NCBI GenBank assembly: GCA_015067125.1
Contig: SVNB01000003.1
Location: 1 to 37,717 of the forward strand
Reading direction: 5' to 3'
DNA: 37,717 nt
DNA from: Oscillospiraceae bacterium
GTDB lineage: Bacteria > Bacillota > Clostridia > Oscillospirales > Ruminococcaceae
The notes under the pieces were generated by a model. It was given only the letters and a program-made list of their open reading frames with translations, searched no databases and was not told the DNA's origin. This document shows positions 8,123 to 18,321 of this stretch, piece after piece (within the stretch, counting starts at the first letter, position 1; each line of letters begins with the position of its first letter). The translations under genes and the position numbers were made by a program.

Positions 8123-9658
8123 TCAGTCAACGGAAGGATCGATTTCTTCGGTTTTCTTTTTGCGGGTTGCTCTTTTTTTAGGAGCGGGTGCTTCTTCGCC
8201 TTCGGCTGCAGGAGCTTCTTCTGCGGGAGCTTCTTCAGCTTTTTTCTTGGTGGTGCGTTTTTTCTTGGGAGCTTCTTCACCCTCTGCTGCAGGAGCTTCT
8301 GCTTCTTCAGCTTTCTTTTTGGTGGTGCGTTTTTTCTTGGGAGCTTCTTCTTTTGCTGCGGCTTCTTCTGCGGTTACTTCGGTAACTTTTGCTGCGTCGC
8401 GAACAAGTTTGATAGCTTTTTCTACGCAAAGGTCAAGGGTAAGTTCATCAACGGGAACGATTTTTCTTACCTGTTCTTCTTTCATCTCGTAACGTTCTGC
8501 AAGAGTTTTGAACTCTTCGTTCATCTCTTCTTCGGTCATTTCGATTTTTTCAAGCTCTGCAATTTTTTCAAGTGCAAGGCGGATTTTTACCTGGCGTTCT
8601 GCCTGGGGTCTGAAACCGCCGAAGAAGGATTCTTTATCCGCACCGGTATATTTAAGGTACTCTTCAAGAGTAAGGCCTGCGGTTCTTGCAAGTCTGTTTT
8701 CAAAATCGGCTGCGATATCGTCCATTCTTGCTTCGTACATGCATTCGGGAATTTCTGCTTCCATGTTTGCGATGATTGCGTCAACAAGTTTTTCTTCAAG
8801 TTCTGCTTCGGACTGTGCGTCTGCTTTTTCCTGAAGTTTTGCTCTGATATCGGCTTTAAGCTCATCGATGGTATCGAATTCGCTTACGTCTTTTGCAAAT
8901 TCATCATCTGCAACGGGCATTTCTTTTGCTTTGATGCTGTGGAGTTTGCATTTGAATACTACGGGAGCACCTTTAAGCTCTTCTGCGGGGTAATCTTCGG
9001 GGAAAGAAACATTTACGTCAAATTCTTCGCCGGCGCTGTGGCCGCAAACCTGATCTTCAAATCCGGGAATAAACTGGCCGGAACCGAGTTCAAGCGAGAA
9101 ATGCTCGCCTTTGCCGCCTTCAAAAGGAACGCCGTCTTTGAAACCTTCGTAGTCGATTTCTGCCTGGTCGCCGTTCTGTGCGGGTCTGTCTTCAACTTCG
9201 ATGATTCTTGCGTTTCTTTCAAGCATAACAGAAAGTTCGCCTTCCACCTGGGAATCTGCAACAGTGGTAACGATTTTTTCTGCTTTGATGCCTTTATATT
9301 TCTTTACAGAAACTTCGGGTTTTACGGTAACGGTTGCGGTAAGGGTATAACCGTTTTCGGAGCATTCAACAAGTTCGATTTCTGCACGGTCAACGGGAGT
9401 GATTTTTGCTTCTGCAACAGCCATATCGTATGCCATGCCGTAAGTTTCGTTTACTGCGTCCTGATAAAAATATTCTCTGCCATAAGCTTTTTCGATAAGA
9501 GCTTTGGGAGCTTTGCCTTTACGGAATCCGTGAACGGTAAGGGTTTTGCCTCTTTCTCTGATAGCTGCGTCAACAGCGCGTCCGAACTCTTCTGCGGTTA
9601 CAGCAATGGTAAGCTTAACCTCATTAGTGCCGGTTTTTTCAATCTGTCTAAGTTCCAT
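8123..9658 (-). CDS. tig: Trigger factor with a long Lys/Ala/Glu-rich repetitive C-terminal tail
   Basis: MELRQIEKTGTNEVKLTIAV..., ribosome-binding GFRKGKAPKALIEKAYG, PPIase domain; start placed after AGGAGG. Tail contains (A)PKKKRTTKKKAEE repeats. Confidence 0.95.
   Translation of the reverse strand: MELRQIEKTGTNEVKLTIAVTAEEFGRAVDAAIRERGKTLTVHGFRKGKAPKALIEKAYGREYFYQDAVNETYGMAYDMAVAEAKITPVDRAEIELVECSENGYTLTATVTVKPEVSVKKYKGIKAEKIVTTVADSQVEGELSVMLERNARIIEVEDRPAQNGDQAEIDYEGFKDGVPFEGGKGEHFSLELGSGQFIPGFEDQVCGHSAGEEFDVNVSFPEDYPAEELKGAPVVFKCKLHSIKAKEMPVADDEFAKDVSEFDTIDELKADIRAKLQEKADAQSEAELEEKLVDAIIANMEAEIPECMYEARMDDIAADFENRLARTAGLTLEEYLKYTGADKESFFGGFRPQAERQVKIRLALEKIAELEKIEMTEEEMNEEFKTLAERYEMKEEQVRKIVPVDELTLDLCVEKAIKLVRDAAKVTEVTAEEAAAKEEAPKKKRTTKKKAEEAEAPAAEGEEAPKKKRTTKKKAEEAPAEEAPAAEGEEAPAPKKRATRKKKTEEIDPSVD
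8230..8350. repeat. 72-bp-period in-frame tandem repeat within the tig tail
   Basis: 49-nt segments 8230-8278 and 8302-8350 differ at about 2 positions; a third degenerate protein copy (KKRATRKKKTEE) follows. Confidence 0.8.
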
Positions 9659-9701
9659 TATGATGTTTCCTCCTGATAGATACATTTTCAGTAACTGGAT
9701 A

Positions 9702-9730
9702 AGTATATCATATAATAATCATAAAATCAA
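9702..9730 (-). promoter_or_regulatory. Candidate sigma-A type promoter for tig
   Basis: TTGATT-N17-TATACT on the minus strand, upstream of tig. Confidence 0.6.
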
Positions 9731-9759
9731 TTATTTTATATAAAAATATTATATTATTT

Positions 9760-10452
9760 TTATTTAATTTTCCAAAATTTAAAGCCAAGATGGTCCGCAG
9801 AAATAAGTTTAAATTCTATTCCCATATATTCTCCCTCATTGGCAAGGCTGCGGGAAGCTCCGTGAAGGTGGCCGTAATATACTTTTTTCACCCCATGTTC
9901 TTTAAGAACCGAGATTATATTCGGCACCATTTCGTTTGCATAAACAGGCGGATAGTGCAGAAAAACAATTTTTTCCGCTTCCGGAAAATTTTCTTCCGCA
10001 TCTTTAAGCGAAAGTTCCAACCGCAAAGCTTCTCTTGCAGAAATTTTGTGGTCGTGTTCTTCGTTGGGCATAAAAACCCAGCCCCTTGTTCCGCAAAGAG
10101 CAATACCCTCTGCCAGTACCGAATTATTATGGAGAATTTCTATATTTGTTATGCCGTTTTCTTTAAAAAACTTTTCTGCTTTGCTTCTTGTGCTCCACCA
10201 GTAATCGTGATTGCCTTTCATAAGAATTTTTCTTCCCGGAAGATCATTCACAAATTTAAAATCCGGCAAAGCCTGTTCAAAACCAAGTCCCCAGGAAAAA
10301 TCGCCCGGAATAACAACTGTATCTTCCGGTTTGATCTGTTCCTTCCAGCTGGCTTCTATTTTTTTCACGTAATCCTTCCAGCCGAAAAAATTATCCATAG
10401 GCTTGTCTGTTCCGAAGGAAAGATGCAAATCCGCCATCACCCAAACAGACAT
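9760..10452 (-). CDS. Metallophosphoesterase
   Basis: MADLHLS, VIPGDFSWGL, KGNHDYWW, YYGHLHG motifs. Confidence 0.92.
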   Translation of the reverse strand: MSVWVMADLHLSFGTDKPMDNFFGWKDYVKKIEASWKEQIKPEDTVVIPGDFSWGLGFEQALPDFKFVNDLPGRKILMKGNHDYWWSTRSKAEKFFKENGITNIEILHNNSVLAEGIALCGTRGWVFMPNEEHDHKISAREALRLELSLKDAEENFPEAEKIVFLHYPPVYANEMVPNIISVLKEHGVKKVYYGHLHGASRSLANEGEYMGIEFKLISADHLGFKFWKIK

Positions 10453-11945
10453 CAGTTTTCACCTCCGACGGTGCTCAAAACAAAATCCGCCATATCTTCC
10501 CTTTTACATACTTTTGTAAAACGCGGCTGCTTTTCCGAAAGTTCTTTAAGCTGCAAAGGCATTGTCAAGCCTGAAAGCTGTTCGATTTCTTTTGCGGCAG
10601 CAAAATCATCTTCCATGTCTTTTCCGGATATCGCTTTGAGCACGGCTCGCGGGAATTTATAGGGACTTGCCGTGGAAGCAATTATGGTTTTTGTTTCGTC
10701 GCCCGTTTCTTCCTTGTATTTTTCATACACATCAACGGCAACCGCGGTATGGGTATCACAAAGATAGGAATATTCATCAAACAGCATTTTTATGCGTTTT
10801 TCCGTGCCTTTGTCATCGGTATATCCTGCTGCAAAAAGCTCTTTTATTTTATCAAGAACCTCATCCGGAACAGAGTATTCTCCGTGCTCACGAAGAGATT
10901 TCATAAGTGCGCAAATATACCCGTCATCCTTTTCACACAGTTCAAAAAGCAGTCTTTCAAGGTTGCTGGAAACAAGAATATCCATAGAAGGAGATTCCGT
11001 CATATAAAAATCTCTGTTTATGCTGTATCTTCCGGTGCTCAAAAATTCCGTGAGCACGTTGTTTGCGTTGGAAGCGCAGATAAGTTTTGCAAAAGGAACG
11101 CCCATTCTTTTCGCATAATACGCCGCAAGAATATTGCCGAAGTTGCCGGTGGGAACACAGACGTTCACCGCTTCGCCTTCTGTGATTTCTCCGCTTGCAA
11201 CTAAATCCGCGTATGCGGAAACATAATAGGCTATCTGCGGAAGAAGCCTGCCTACATTAATAGAGTTTGCGCTGGAAAAACTTTTTCCGTTTTCGGCAAG
11301 TTTTTTGCGAATGTCTTTATCTGTAAAAATAGATTTAACCGCGGTCTGCGCATCGTCAAAATTGCCTTCCACTCCGCATACGCAGACGTTTTTTCCTTTT
11401 TGGGTCTGCATTTGCAGCTGCTGAATTTTGGAAACGCCGTTCTGCGGATAAAAAACTATTATTTCTGTTCCTTCAACGTCACAAAATCCCTCAAGGGCTG
11501 CTTTTCCGGTATCTCCGGAAGTTGCAGTAAGAATAACTGTTTTCTCGCCGTTTCCGGCTTTTTTTGCGGATTTTACAAGAAAACGAGGAAGTATCTGCAA
11601 TGCCATATCTTTAAATGCACAGGTTGGTCCGTGCCAGAGTTCGAGCATATACGTGCTTTCTCCCAATTTTACAAGCGGAGCCGGAGTATCATCCTCAAAT
11701 CTTCCGATATAGGCTTTTTCAGCACATTCCAAAAGTTCTTCCTCGGAAAAATCCGTCATATATTTTGCAAAAACGCGTTTTGCTCTTTCGCAGTAATCAA
11801 GTTTAGAAAGTTCTGCAAGTTCCTCTTTTTCCAAATGCGGAACTTCTTCCGGCACAAAAAGACCTCCCTCGTCAGAAAGTCCTTTGATTATGGTTTCTGC
11901 GGAATCAAGCCGCAGATTTTTGTTTCTTGTGCTTTGAAATTTCAC
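10452..11945 (-). CDS. thrC: Threonine synthase
   Basis: RGLSDEGGLFVPE-like N-terminus, LELWHGPTCAFKDMALQILPRFL (PLP Lys), TATSGDTGKAALEG. Confidence 0.96.
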   Translation of the reverse strand: MKFQSTRNKNLRLDSAETIIKGLSDEGGLFVPEEVPHLEKEELAELSKLDYCERAKRVFAKYMTDFSEEELLECAEKAYIGRFEDDTPAPLVKLGESTYMLELWHGPTCAFKDMALQILPRFLVKSAKKAGNGEKTVILTATSGDTGKAALEGFCDVEGTEIIVFYPQNGVSKIQQLQMQTQKGKNVCVCGVEGNFDDAQTAVKSIFTDKDIRKKLAENGKSFSSANSINVGRLLPQIAYYVSAYADLVASGEITEGEAVNVCVPTGNFGNILAAYYAKRMGVPFAKLICASNANNVLTEFLSTGRYSINRDFYMTESPSMDILVSSNLERLLFELCEKDDGYICALMKSLREHGEYSVPDEVLDKIKELFAAGYTDDKGTEKRIKMLFDEYSYLCDTHTAVAVDVYEKYKEETGDETKTIIASTASPYKFPRAVLKAISGKDMEDDFAAAKEIEQLSGLTMPLQLKELSEKQPRFTKVCKREDMADFVLSTVGGEN

Positions 11946-11951
11946 GTTTTT

Positions 11952-12899
11952 TCACCTCATTTTAGCCGTAAAAAAAGCATACGCGTTTTTCCAGAAAATC
12001 TTTTCTGCAAGTTTTATCCCAAATTCTTTTTTCACCAGATTATAAAGATTTGGAACATCGTTCATTTTTTTAATACCGTTTACAACATCGCAGCCGTCAT
12101 AATCGCTTCCCATGCAAACAGTGTTTTCCCCGCCGAGCATCAGCATCTTTTCAATATGCTTTAATATATCGCAAAGGCCGGCATTTTCTTCATCGCCATT
12201 AATAAACGCTTTATAAAAATTTATTCCCACAACACCTTTGCGGCGAACAATTTCTTTAAAATATTCGTCCGTAAGGTTTCTTCTGTGGCCGCAGACTGAA
12301 CGAAGATTGCTGTGACTTGCCGCAACTGCACATTTCACATTTTTGAGCACGTCTTCAAATCCAGCATCAGAAAGATGCGAAACATCTATTATCATTCCAA
12401 GACGTTCCATCTCTTTTATAACGTCAACGCCAAACGGTTTAAGTCCGAAAGCCTGTTCAGTCGAACCTTTTCCGATCTCGTTTTCCCCATTCCAGGTAAG
12501 GGTCATCATTCTTACGCCATCTTCATAAAGTTTTTCAAGTCTTTCAATTTTTCCGCCAAGGACTCTTCCTCCTTCAACGGTAAGAATTGCGGCAGTTTTA
12601 CCTTTTTCTGTTATTGCCTCAATATCTTTTCCACGTTTAACTTGCTCAAAATATTGTGGAAAAAGCGCAAGCTGGTCATTAAAAAAATGCTTTGCCATTG
12701 TATAGTAATTAAAAGCGTCTTCGCCGGAAATAACGTCCGGACAGAATATTGCAAAACACTGACAATGCCTTTCTATTTCTTCATTTTTCGGAAAAGAAAT
12801 ATCAAGATATTTACAATCAAGACCGCAGCTTTGATGCATTGCGGTTGTTAAAGTATCACAGTGAAGATCAAAAAAATCCACGAACAGCCTCCGTTCCAA
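11952..12899 (-). CDS. Membrane dipeptidase (peptidase M19 family)
   Basis: DLHCDTLT, LTWNGENEIG, IDVSHLSDAGF, AASHSNLRSVCGHRRNL, MGSDYDG. The true start may be the GTG near 12881. Confidence 0.92.
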   Translation of the reverse strand: MERRLFVDFFDLHCDTLTTAMHQSCGLDCKYLDISFPKNEEIERHCQCFAIFCPDVISGEDAFNYYTMAKHFFNDQLALFPQYFEQVKRGKDIEAITEKGKTAAILTVEGGRVLGGKIERLEKLYEDGVRMMTLTWNGENEIGKGSTEQAFGLKPFGVDVIKEMERLGMIIDVSHLSDAGFEDVLKNVKCAVAASHSNLRSVCGHRRNLTDEYFKEIVRRKGVVGINFYKAFINGDEENAGLCDILKHIEKMLMLGGENTVCMGSDYDGCDVVNGIKKMNDVPNLYNLVKKEFGIKLAEKIFWKNAYAFFTAKMR

Positions 12900-13257
12900 A
12901 AGCGTTTTTGATATGAGAGAATTTTTTCACTTCAAGATCGTATTTTCCGTAAATAATTTCAAAAATATCAAATCGCGGCTGACCATTAAGGCCCTTTTTA
13001 ATCTTGTAAAGCATTGCAGCTTTACAGATTTTTTGCTGTTTTGAACGGGTTACAGCTTCCCTTGGCGCATAAAGGCAATCGTCCGCACGGGATTTTACCT
13101 CCACAAAAACTATATATCTGCCGTCTTTTGCAACGATATCGATTTCTCCTAAACGGGTGTTAAAATTTCTTTCGATTATTTCGTAACCCTGTTTTTCAAG
13201 ATATTCCACCGCAAAATCTTCGCCCATATCTCCGCGGCGGCGTTTTTCGGTAATCAT
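12868..13257 (-). CDS. YraN family protein (UPF0102, endonuclease-like)
   Basis: GEDFAVEYLEKQGYEIIERNFNTRLGEIDIVAKDGRYIVFVEVKSR. Confidence 0.93.
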   Translation of the reverse strand: MITEKRRRGDMGEDFAVEYLEKQGYEIIERNFNTRLGEIDIVAKDGRYIVFVEVKSRADDCLYAPREAVTRSKQQKICKAAMLYKIKKGLNGQPRFDIFEIIYGKYDLEVKKFSHIKNAFGTEAVRGFF

Positions 13258-13267
13258 AAAATCGCCT

Positions 13268-13870
13268 TCAATGCATTTTCTTTAAAAAAGTAAGCCTGTG
13301 GATTTCACTTGGGCCGAACTCCCTTATTTTTTCATAATGGAGTTTTGTTCCGTATCCTTTGTGTTTTGCAAAACAGTATTCCGGGTATTTTTTATCCATT
13401 TCAAGCATAAATCTGTCCCTGCTTACCTTTGCAAGAATAGAAGCCGCCGCAATACTTGCAGAAGTTGCGTCGCCCTTTATGACAAATTCCGCCGGAACCG
13501 GCATATTTTTCGGAACACGGTTTCCGTCGATAAAAACCTTTTCCGGCTTTATGCTCAGATTTTCCACAGCTGTTTTCATGGCGAGCATGGTGGCTTCCAG
13601 AATGTTGATCTCGTCTATAATTTTATGATCAACGCTTTGTATGGAATACGCAAGCGCGTGCTCAACAATTTCATCAAAAAGCGCATCGCGTTTTTTTTCG
13701 CTTAGCTTTTTGCTGTCGTTAAGTCCTTCAATTTCATAATCTTCCGGAAGAATTACCGCCGCTGCAAAAACAGGCCCTGCAAGGGGACCTCTTCCCGCTT
13801 CGTCAACTCCGCAGATGTATTTTATTCCAAGTTCCGCACGCTTTTCGTGCTCAAATTCATATAAGCTCAT
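13268..13870 (-). CDS. rnhB: Ribonuclease HII
   Basis: [28 protein letters not shown]; start MSLYEF overlaps the rbgA stop. Confidence 0.96.
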   Translation of the reverse strand: MSLYEFEHEKRAELGIKYICGVDEAGRGPLAGPVFAAAVILPEDYEIEGLNDSKKLSEKKRDALFDEIVEHALAYSIQSVDHKIIDEINILEATMLAMKTAVENLSIKPEKVFIDGNRVPKNMPVPAEFVIKGDATSASIAAASILAKVSRDRFMLEMDKKYPEYCFAKHKGYGTKLHYEKIREFGPSEIHRLTFLKKMH

Positions 13871-14729
13871 TGGGACGCTCCAAAGTAATTCTTCCGATTT
13901 TTCCGCCGCGGAATTCGTCAAGAAGCATTGCTGCGGCTCTTTCGGTATTTACTTCTCCGCCGGAAATCTTCATACCGCGTTTTGCTCCGATAAGTTCAAG
14001 CAGGTCATACGGTTCTATATCCGCCGTTTCTTCATCGGTAAGTTTATATCTTTCGCAAAGAAGCTGATGATTTTCGTGATTAAGAAGATCCGCAAGGCGC
14101 ATTGCAAGGGTTTCTATATCAAGAATATCATCTTTTACCGCACCGGTGAATGCAAGGTGCTCACCGACAGTCTTATCTTCGAATTTAGGCCAAAGAACGC
14201 CGGGCATATCAAGCATATCTATGCCCTTATCAAGGGTTACCCACTGTTTTCCGCGGGTGACGCCGGGGCGGTCTTCCACTTTTGCTCTTTTACCGCCGGC
14301 AATGCGGTTGATAAACGAGGACTTACCAACGTTGGGAATACCCACTATCATCATACGGATAGGTTTGCCTTCCATACCTTTTCTGGCGCGTTTTTCAAGT
14401 TCGTTTTTAAGCACTTCGCGCACTACCGGAGCAAGTTTATTAAGGCCTCTTCCGGTACGGCAATCCGTTGCAAGGGCGCGTATGCCCTTTGTTTTATAAT
14501 ATTCTATCCATTCCTGAGTGATAGCCTCGTCTGCCATATCACATTTATTCAGCACCACAACGCGGGGTTTTCCGCCAACAAGACTTTTCATTTCCGGGTT
14601 TCGGCTGGAATAAGGCACTCTTGCATCGGTTATTTCCACAACAACGTCAACAAGAGGAAGATTCGCTTTCATCAAGCGGCGGGTTTTCGCCATATGGCCT
14701 GGAAACCACTGAATATCCACCTGTTCCAT
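13857..14729 (-). CDS. rbgA: Ribosome biogenesis GTPase YlqF/RbgA
   Basis: Circularly permuted GTPase: [16 protein letters not shown] (G4), [13 protein letters not shown] (G1), DMPGVLWPK. Confidence 0.96.
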   Translation of the reverse strand: MEQVDIQWFPGHMAKTRRLMKANLPLVDVVVEITDARVPYSSRNPEMKSLVGGKPRVVVLNKCDMADEAITQEWIEYYKTKGIRALATDCRTGRGLNKLAPVVREVLKNELEKRARKGMEGKPIRMMIVGIPNVGKSSFINRIAGGKRAKVEDRPGVTRGKQWVTLDKGIDMLDMPGVLWPKFEDKTVGEHLAFTGAVKDDILDIETLAMRLADLLNHENHQLLCERYKLTDEETADIEPYDLLELIGAKRGMKISGGEVNTERAAAMLLDEFRGGKIGRITLERPNELI

Positions 14730-14796
14730 AGGGCAAAATCGCCTCCTTTCAATAGTCCTATTATTCTAATATATATTATACTACAGATTAAACAGA

Positions 14797-14836
14797 AAAA
14801 AAAGACTCCCTTGCCGATTGACAAGGGAGTTTTTTT
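14797..14836 (-). terminator. Intrinsic terminator of rplS
   Basis: aaactcccttg tcaatcgg caagggagtcttttttt on the minus strand. Confidence 0.85.
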
Positions 14837-14848
14837 GCAAATAACAAA

Positions 14849-15190
14849 TTAGCGGACTTGTTTGACCTTTGCAGCTTTACCAACTCTGTCACGAAGGTAA
14901 TAGAGTTTAGCTCTTCTGACACGACCATGACGAACAAGTTCTACTTTCTCGATCATCGGGCTGTGGATCGGGAAAACTCTTTCGATACCGCAGCCGTGTG
15001 CTACACGACGAACAGTGAAAGATTCGGAAATGCCGCCATGCTGTTTTGCAATAACCGCACCTTCGAAAATCTGGGTTCTGTAATGATCTCCCTCTTTGAT
15101 TTTGCAATATACCTTAACGGTATCACCGATTGCAACTTCGGGTTTGTCAGCTCTCAGGCAGTCCTGGGAAATAAGTTTAAGTGCATCCAT
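14849..15190 (-). CDS. rplS: 50S ribosomal protein L19
   Basis: [57 protein letters not shown]. Confidence 0.97.
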   Translation of the reverse strand: MDALKLISQDCLRADKPEVAIGDTVKVYCKIKEGDHYRTQIFEGAVIAKQHGGISESFTVRRVAHGCGIERVFPIHSPMIEKVELVRHGRVRRAKLYYLRDRVGKAAKVKQVR

Positions 15191-15335
15191 TTTAAATATC
15201 CTCCTTGTTATTTTTCAGACATTCATACTCAATGGATACCATTGACAGAGGACTGTCCGCCCGACATATTTTTTGTCGTTCATGTCGCCGGGAATGCGAC
15301 AGAGCCGTTTAGGCATACTAAACAGCCTTATTATA
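15191..15335 (-). promoter_or_regulatory. Structured 5' leader of rplS (L19-leader-like candidate)
   Basis: Series of short stems: 15230-15244 caatgg/ccattg; 15244-15257 gacag/ctgtc; cgaca/tgtcg; gtcgc/gcgac; gccgtttag/ctaaacagc. Confidence 0.45.
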
Positions 15336-15378
15336 ATAACATAAACAATATATAATTGCAAGTATTATTTTAACAAAA

Positions 15379-16056
15379 TCAACGGAATTTTTCCATTTTT
15401 TCGTTATATACAGCCATTCTTTTAACAGAAATATCCTCCGGACGGAAGCCGCTGTAATTTTTAAAAGCCTCGAATACCAGATCCGGGTTTATATTAAGCT
15501 CCACACCGGAAGCAAGGCGGGCTTTTATGTAATATCTTCCCTCTTTATATTCAAGCCTGGAAAGCTTGATATGCGGTTTGATATCAATTTCTTTTTCTCC
15601 GCTTTTTGTCTTTTTTATAACCGGAACAGTTTCTCTTTCAAAACATCTGTACCAGTCTGCAAGAAGCTGTTCGGAATCTTTTTCTTCGGCAGAAAAAGAA
15701 ATATCATAATCCGCAAATCGGATTCTTTTGGCGTCCATTTTTGGCTTTCCGGCGGCAATGGCTTTAAATCCTACCGGAAGAACCGCATTTATTCTTCTTA
15801 CTATCTCTTCATAAGGCATGGGCGAAATAAGGCGGAAATCAACAGATTCCGCAACACTTTCGTAACCAAGAGAAAGCGGCAGAGCAAAAGTAAGATAAAG
15901 ATGCGGATGAAATCCTTCTGTGTACCAAAAATCAATTTTGGAACGTTTTAACGCACGCTGAAACGCCCTCATAACGTCAAGATGAGAAATATATTTTGCG
16001 CTGCCCGTTTTTGTATAGAAAAGCCTTACGTCGATGAAATTAATCATATCATTCAA
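15379..16056 (-). CDS. TIGR03936 family radical-SAM-associated protein (DUF2344)
   Basis: VRLFYTKTGSAKYISHLDVMRAFQRALKRSKIDFWYTEGFHPHLYLTFALPLSLGYES. Confidence 0.93.
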   Translation of the reverse strand: MNDMINFIDVRLFYTKTGSAKYISHLDVMRAFQRALKRSKIDFWYTEGFHPHLYLTFALPLSLGYESVAESVDFRLISPMPYEEIVRRINAVLPVGFKAIAAGKPKMDAKRIRFADYDISFSAEEKDSEQLLADWYRCFERETVPVIKKTKSGEKEIDIKPHIKLSRLEYKEGRYYIKARLASGVELNINPDLVFEAFKNYSGFRPEDISVKRMAVYNEKMEKFR

Positions 16057-17884
16057 AGCAGGGGCCTCCTTTCAGGCAGTTTGCTCCACAGCCGGAACAT
16101 TTTTTGCGGCAGTTCGGGGTTGTTACGCTTTCGTGCGCTTTTTTATTTTCGTTTATAATAAAGTTTTTTGTAACGGCATAATCAAAAATATCCCATGGCA
16201 TAACTTCATCATAACTTCTGGTGCGGTTTGCGTAAAATTCCGGTTTTATGCCGCATTCTTCAAAAGATTCCATCCACACGTCGAATTTAAAATGCTCGTC
16301 CCAACTGTCAAGGTTACAACCTTTACGCCATGCAGTTTCTATAACTTTGCCGATTTTTCTGTCGCCGCGGGCCAGAACTGCTTCCAGATAGGAAGTTTCA
16401 GCATCGTGCCAGTCAAGATTTATCTTTCTGCTGTGAACAGCGCTGCGCATAACCTCTTGTTTTCTGTGCAGTTCTTCTCTGCTGTCCTGCGGTTCGAACT
16501 GGAATGGAGTAAACGGCTTTGGAACAAAGCTTGCTACGCTGCATGTGACCTGTACACCCTTGCCTTTGGGTTTGTTCGGCATACTGTAAAAAAGATTTAC
16601 AACGCGTTGTGCGGTCTCTACTATTCCCCTTACGTCGTCGTCGGTTTCGGTGGGAAGACCGATCATAAAATAAAGTTTTACAGCGGTATATCCACCTTCG
16701 AAAGCAGTAAGGCAGGTGTTCATAATTTCTTCTTCCGTAACGTTTTTATTGATTACGTCACGCATACGCTGGGTACCGGCTTCCGGCGCAAAGGTAAGTC
16801 CGCTTTTACGCACTTTGCTTATCTTTTTAAGAAGACTTTCGCTGAAGTTATCTACGCGAAGCGAAGGTACCGCAAGGTTTACGTGTTCTTCCGGAGTCCA
16901 TTCGAGAAGGTCATCCAAAAGCGGTTCAAGCTCGCTGTAATCGCTGGTGCTCAAAGAAGTAAGAGAAAGTTCTTCGTATCCCGTGCTGTCGCAAAGGTTA
17001 TGAGCATCTTTGGAAAGAGTATCAAAATGTTTTTCTCTTACCGGACGGTAAATAAAACCTGCCTGACAGAATCTGCATCCGCGGATGCAGCCGCGCATAA
17101 GTTCCAGCTGGCTTCTGTCATGAACAATATCTATAAACGGAACAACAAATTTATCCGGATAATAAACGCTGTCAAGATCCTTGATTATTCGCTTTGTTAT
17201 GGGAAGAGTTGCGGTTTCTTTTGCGATAAATTCTTTTATTGTTCCGTCTTCGTTATAAACAACATCAATAAGAGAAGGAACGTAAACTCCGGGGATCTCT
17301 GCGGCTTTGGCAAGATACTGTTTTTTGCTCCAGCCTTCTTTTTTTGCTGTTTTATAAAGTTCGACCACTTCCGGAAGAACCTCTTCTCCTTCTCCGGGCA
17401 TAAAAAGGTCTATAAAATCCGCAATGGGTTCCGGGTTGCAGGAACACGGGCCGCCGGCCACCACAAGATTATTAAGTTCGGTTCTGTCCTCTGCTCTTAC
17501 CGGAATCCCTGCAAGGTCGAGCATATTAAGAATTCCGGTATAGGAAAGCTCATATTGCAAAGTAAAACCTATAATATCAAAAGCGCCTACGGAATCACGG
17601 CTTTCCAGCGCAAAAAGCGGAAGATTTTTTTCACGCAGGATTTTTTCCATATCCATATCCGGAGCAAAAACGCGTTCGCACCATACTTCCGGATCTTTAT
17701 TGAGAAGGCTGTAAAGAATCTTCATACCAAGGTGGCTCATACCGACCTCGTAAAGATCCGGGAAGCAGAAAGCAAATCTTACAAGCACATCGTCTTTATT
17801 TTTAACAACGCTGTTAAGTTCTCCTCCGCAGTATCTTGCGGGCTTTTGAACAAGACTTAATATCTTTTCGGGAATTGCAGGCAA
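16049..17884 (-). CDS. TIGR03960 family B12-binding-domain radical SAM protein
   Basis: Radical-SAM cluster CIRGCRFCQAGFIYRPVRE, N-terminal RYCGGELNSVVK, C-terminal cysteine cluster CRKKCSGCGANCLKG. Non-ATG start with RBS. Confidence 0.95.
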   Translation of the reverse strand: MPAIPEKILSLVQKPARYCGGELNSVVKNKDDVLVRFAFCFPDLYEVGMSHLGMKILYSLLNKDPEVWCERVFAPDMDMEKILREKNLPLFALESRDSVGAFDIIGFTLQYELSYTGILNMLDLAGIPVRAEDRTELNNLVVAGGPCSCNPEPIADFIDLFMPGEGEEVLPEVVELYKTAKKEGWSKKQYLAKAAEIPGVYVPSLIDVVYNEDGTIKEFIAKETATLPITKRIIKDLDSVYYPDKFVVPFIDIVHDRSQLELMRGCIRGCRFCQAGFIYRPVREKHFDTLSKDAHNLCDSTGYEELSLTSLSTSDYSELEPLLDDLLEWTPEEHVNLAVPSLRVDNFSESLLKKISKVRKSGLTFAPEAGTQRMRDVINKNVTEEEIMNTCLTAFEGGYTAVKLYFMIGLPTETDDDVRGIVETAQRVVNLFYSMPNKPKGKGVQVTCSVASFVPKPFTPFQFEPQDSREELHRKQEVMRSAVHSRKINLDWHDAETSYLEAVLARGDRKIGKVIETAWRKGCNLDSWDEHFKFDVWMESFEECGIKPEFYANRTRSYDEVMPWDIFDYAVTKNFIINENKKAHESVTTPNCRKKCSGCGANCLKGGPCFE

Positions 17885-17915
17885 AGCGATTCCTCCTTTC
17901 CTGATTAACTATATA

Positions 17916-17945
17916 AGTATATCATATTAAAAGCAGATTTTTCAA
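17916..17945 (-). promoter_or_regulatory. Candidate promoter for the radical SAM operon
   Basis: TTGAAA-N18-TATACT on the minus strand. Confidence 0.5.
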
Positions 17946-18147
17946 TAGAAATAACTTTTAATTATATAGTGCATTAATCGGCTGATGACTTTTTTCATTT
18001 TTTATGCGCTTATTTATGGTCTTTTTCTTGTTTTTGCCTTGTTTTTATGGAAAAATGCAGGGTTGTAGATACGCTGCTGTTTTACAAAATTTCCTCATAA
18101 GTTTTTTGAATAATTATAAGTAAACTTCTTAATCGGCTTGTTTATTA

Positions 18148-18176
18148 TTGTAAAACTATACCTTGAATGCTATACT
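18148..18176 (+). promoter_or_regulatory. Candidate promoter for the 18322-18861 XRE regulator
   Basis: TTGTAA-N17-TATACT. Confidence 0.5.
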
Positions 18177-18232
18177 ATCAACAAACCAATAAACTTGAAT
18201 TTATGAGACAACTTCCATAATTGTATTAGTTT

Positions 18233-18247
18233 GCAACTTAAAGTTGC
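18233..18247. promoter_or_regulatory. Perfect palindrome GCAACTT-A-AAGTTGC, candidate autoregulatory operator
   Basis: 7-bp arms, located between the candidate promoter and the regulator start. Confidence 0.4.
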
Positions 18248-18321
18248 TTAAATGCAAATAGCGGTTGGTAGATTTCGATTTGCTTGTGTGTATAATTAGT
18301 TGTGTAAAGGAGGTAAACTGT

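Noticed and set aside
8140-8360. CRISPR-like short repeats
   Set aside because: Two in-frame copies inside tig encoding Lys-rich modules; no spacer structure or cas genes.
16034-17860. 608-aa plus-strand ORF
   Set aside because: Antisense shadow of the TIGR03960 radical SAM gene.
18079-18100. Third copy of the inverted-repeat core (gctgttttacaaaattt)
   Set aside because: Only about 11 bp (TTGTAAAACAG) match; too short to call in A/T-rich DNA.
17960-18140. ttaatcggct direct repeat (two copies ~160 bp apart)
   Set aside because: 10-bp match in an A/T-rich intergenic region is plausible by chance.
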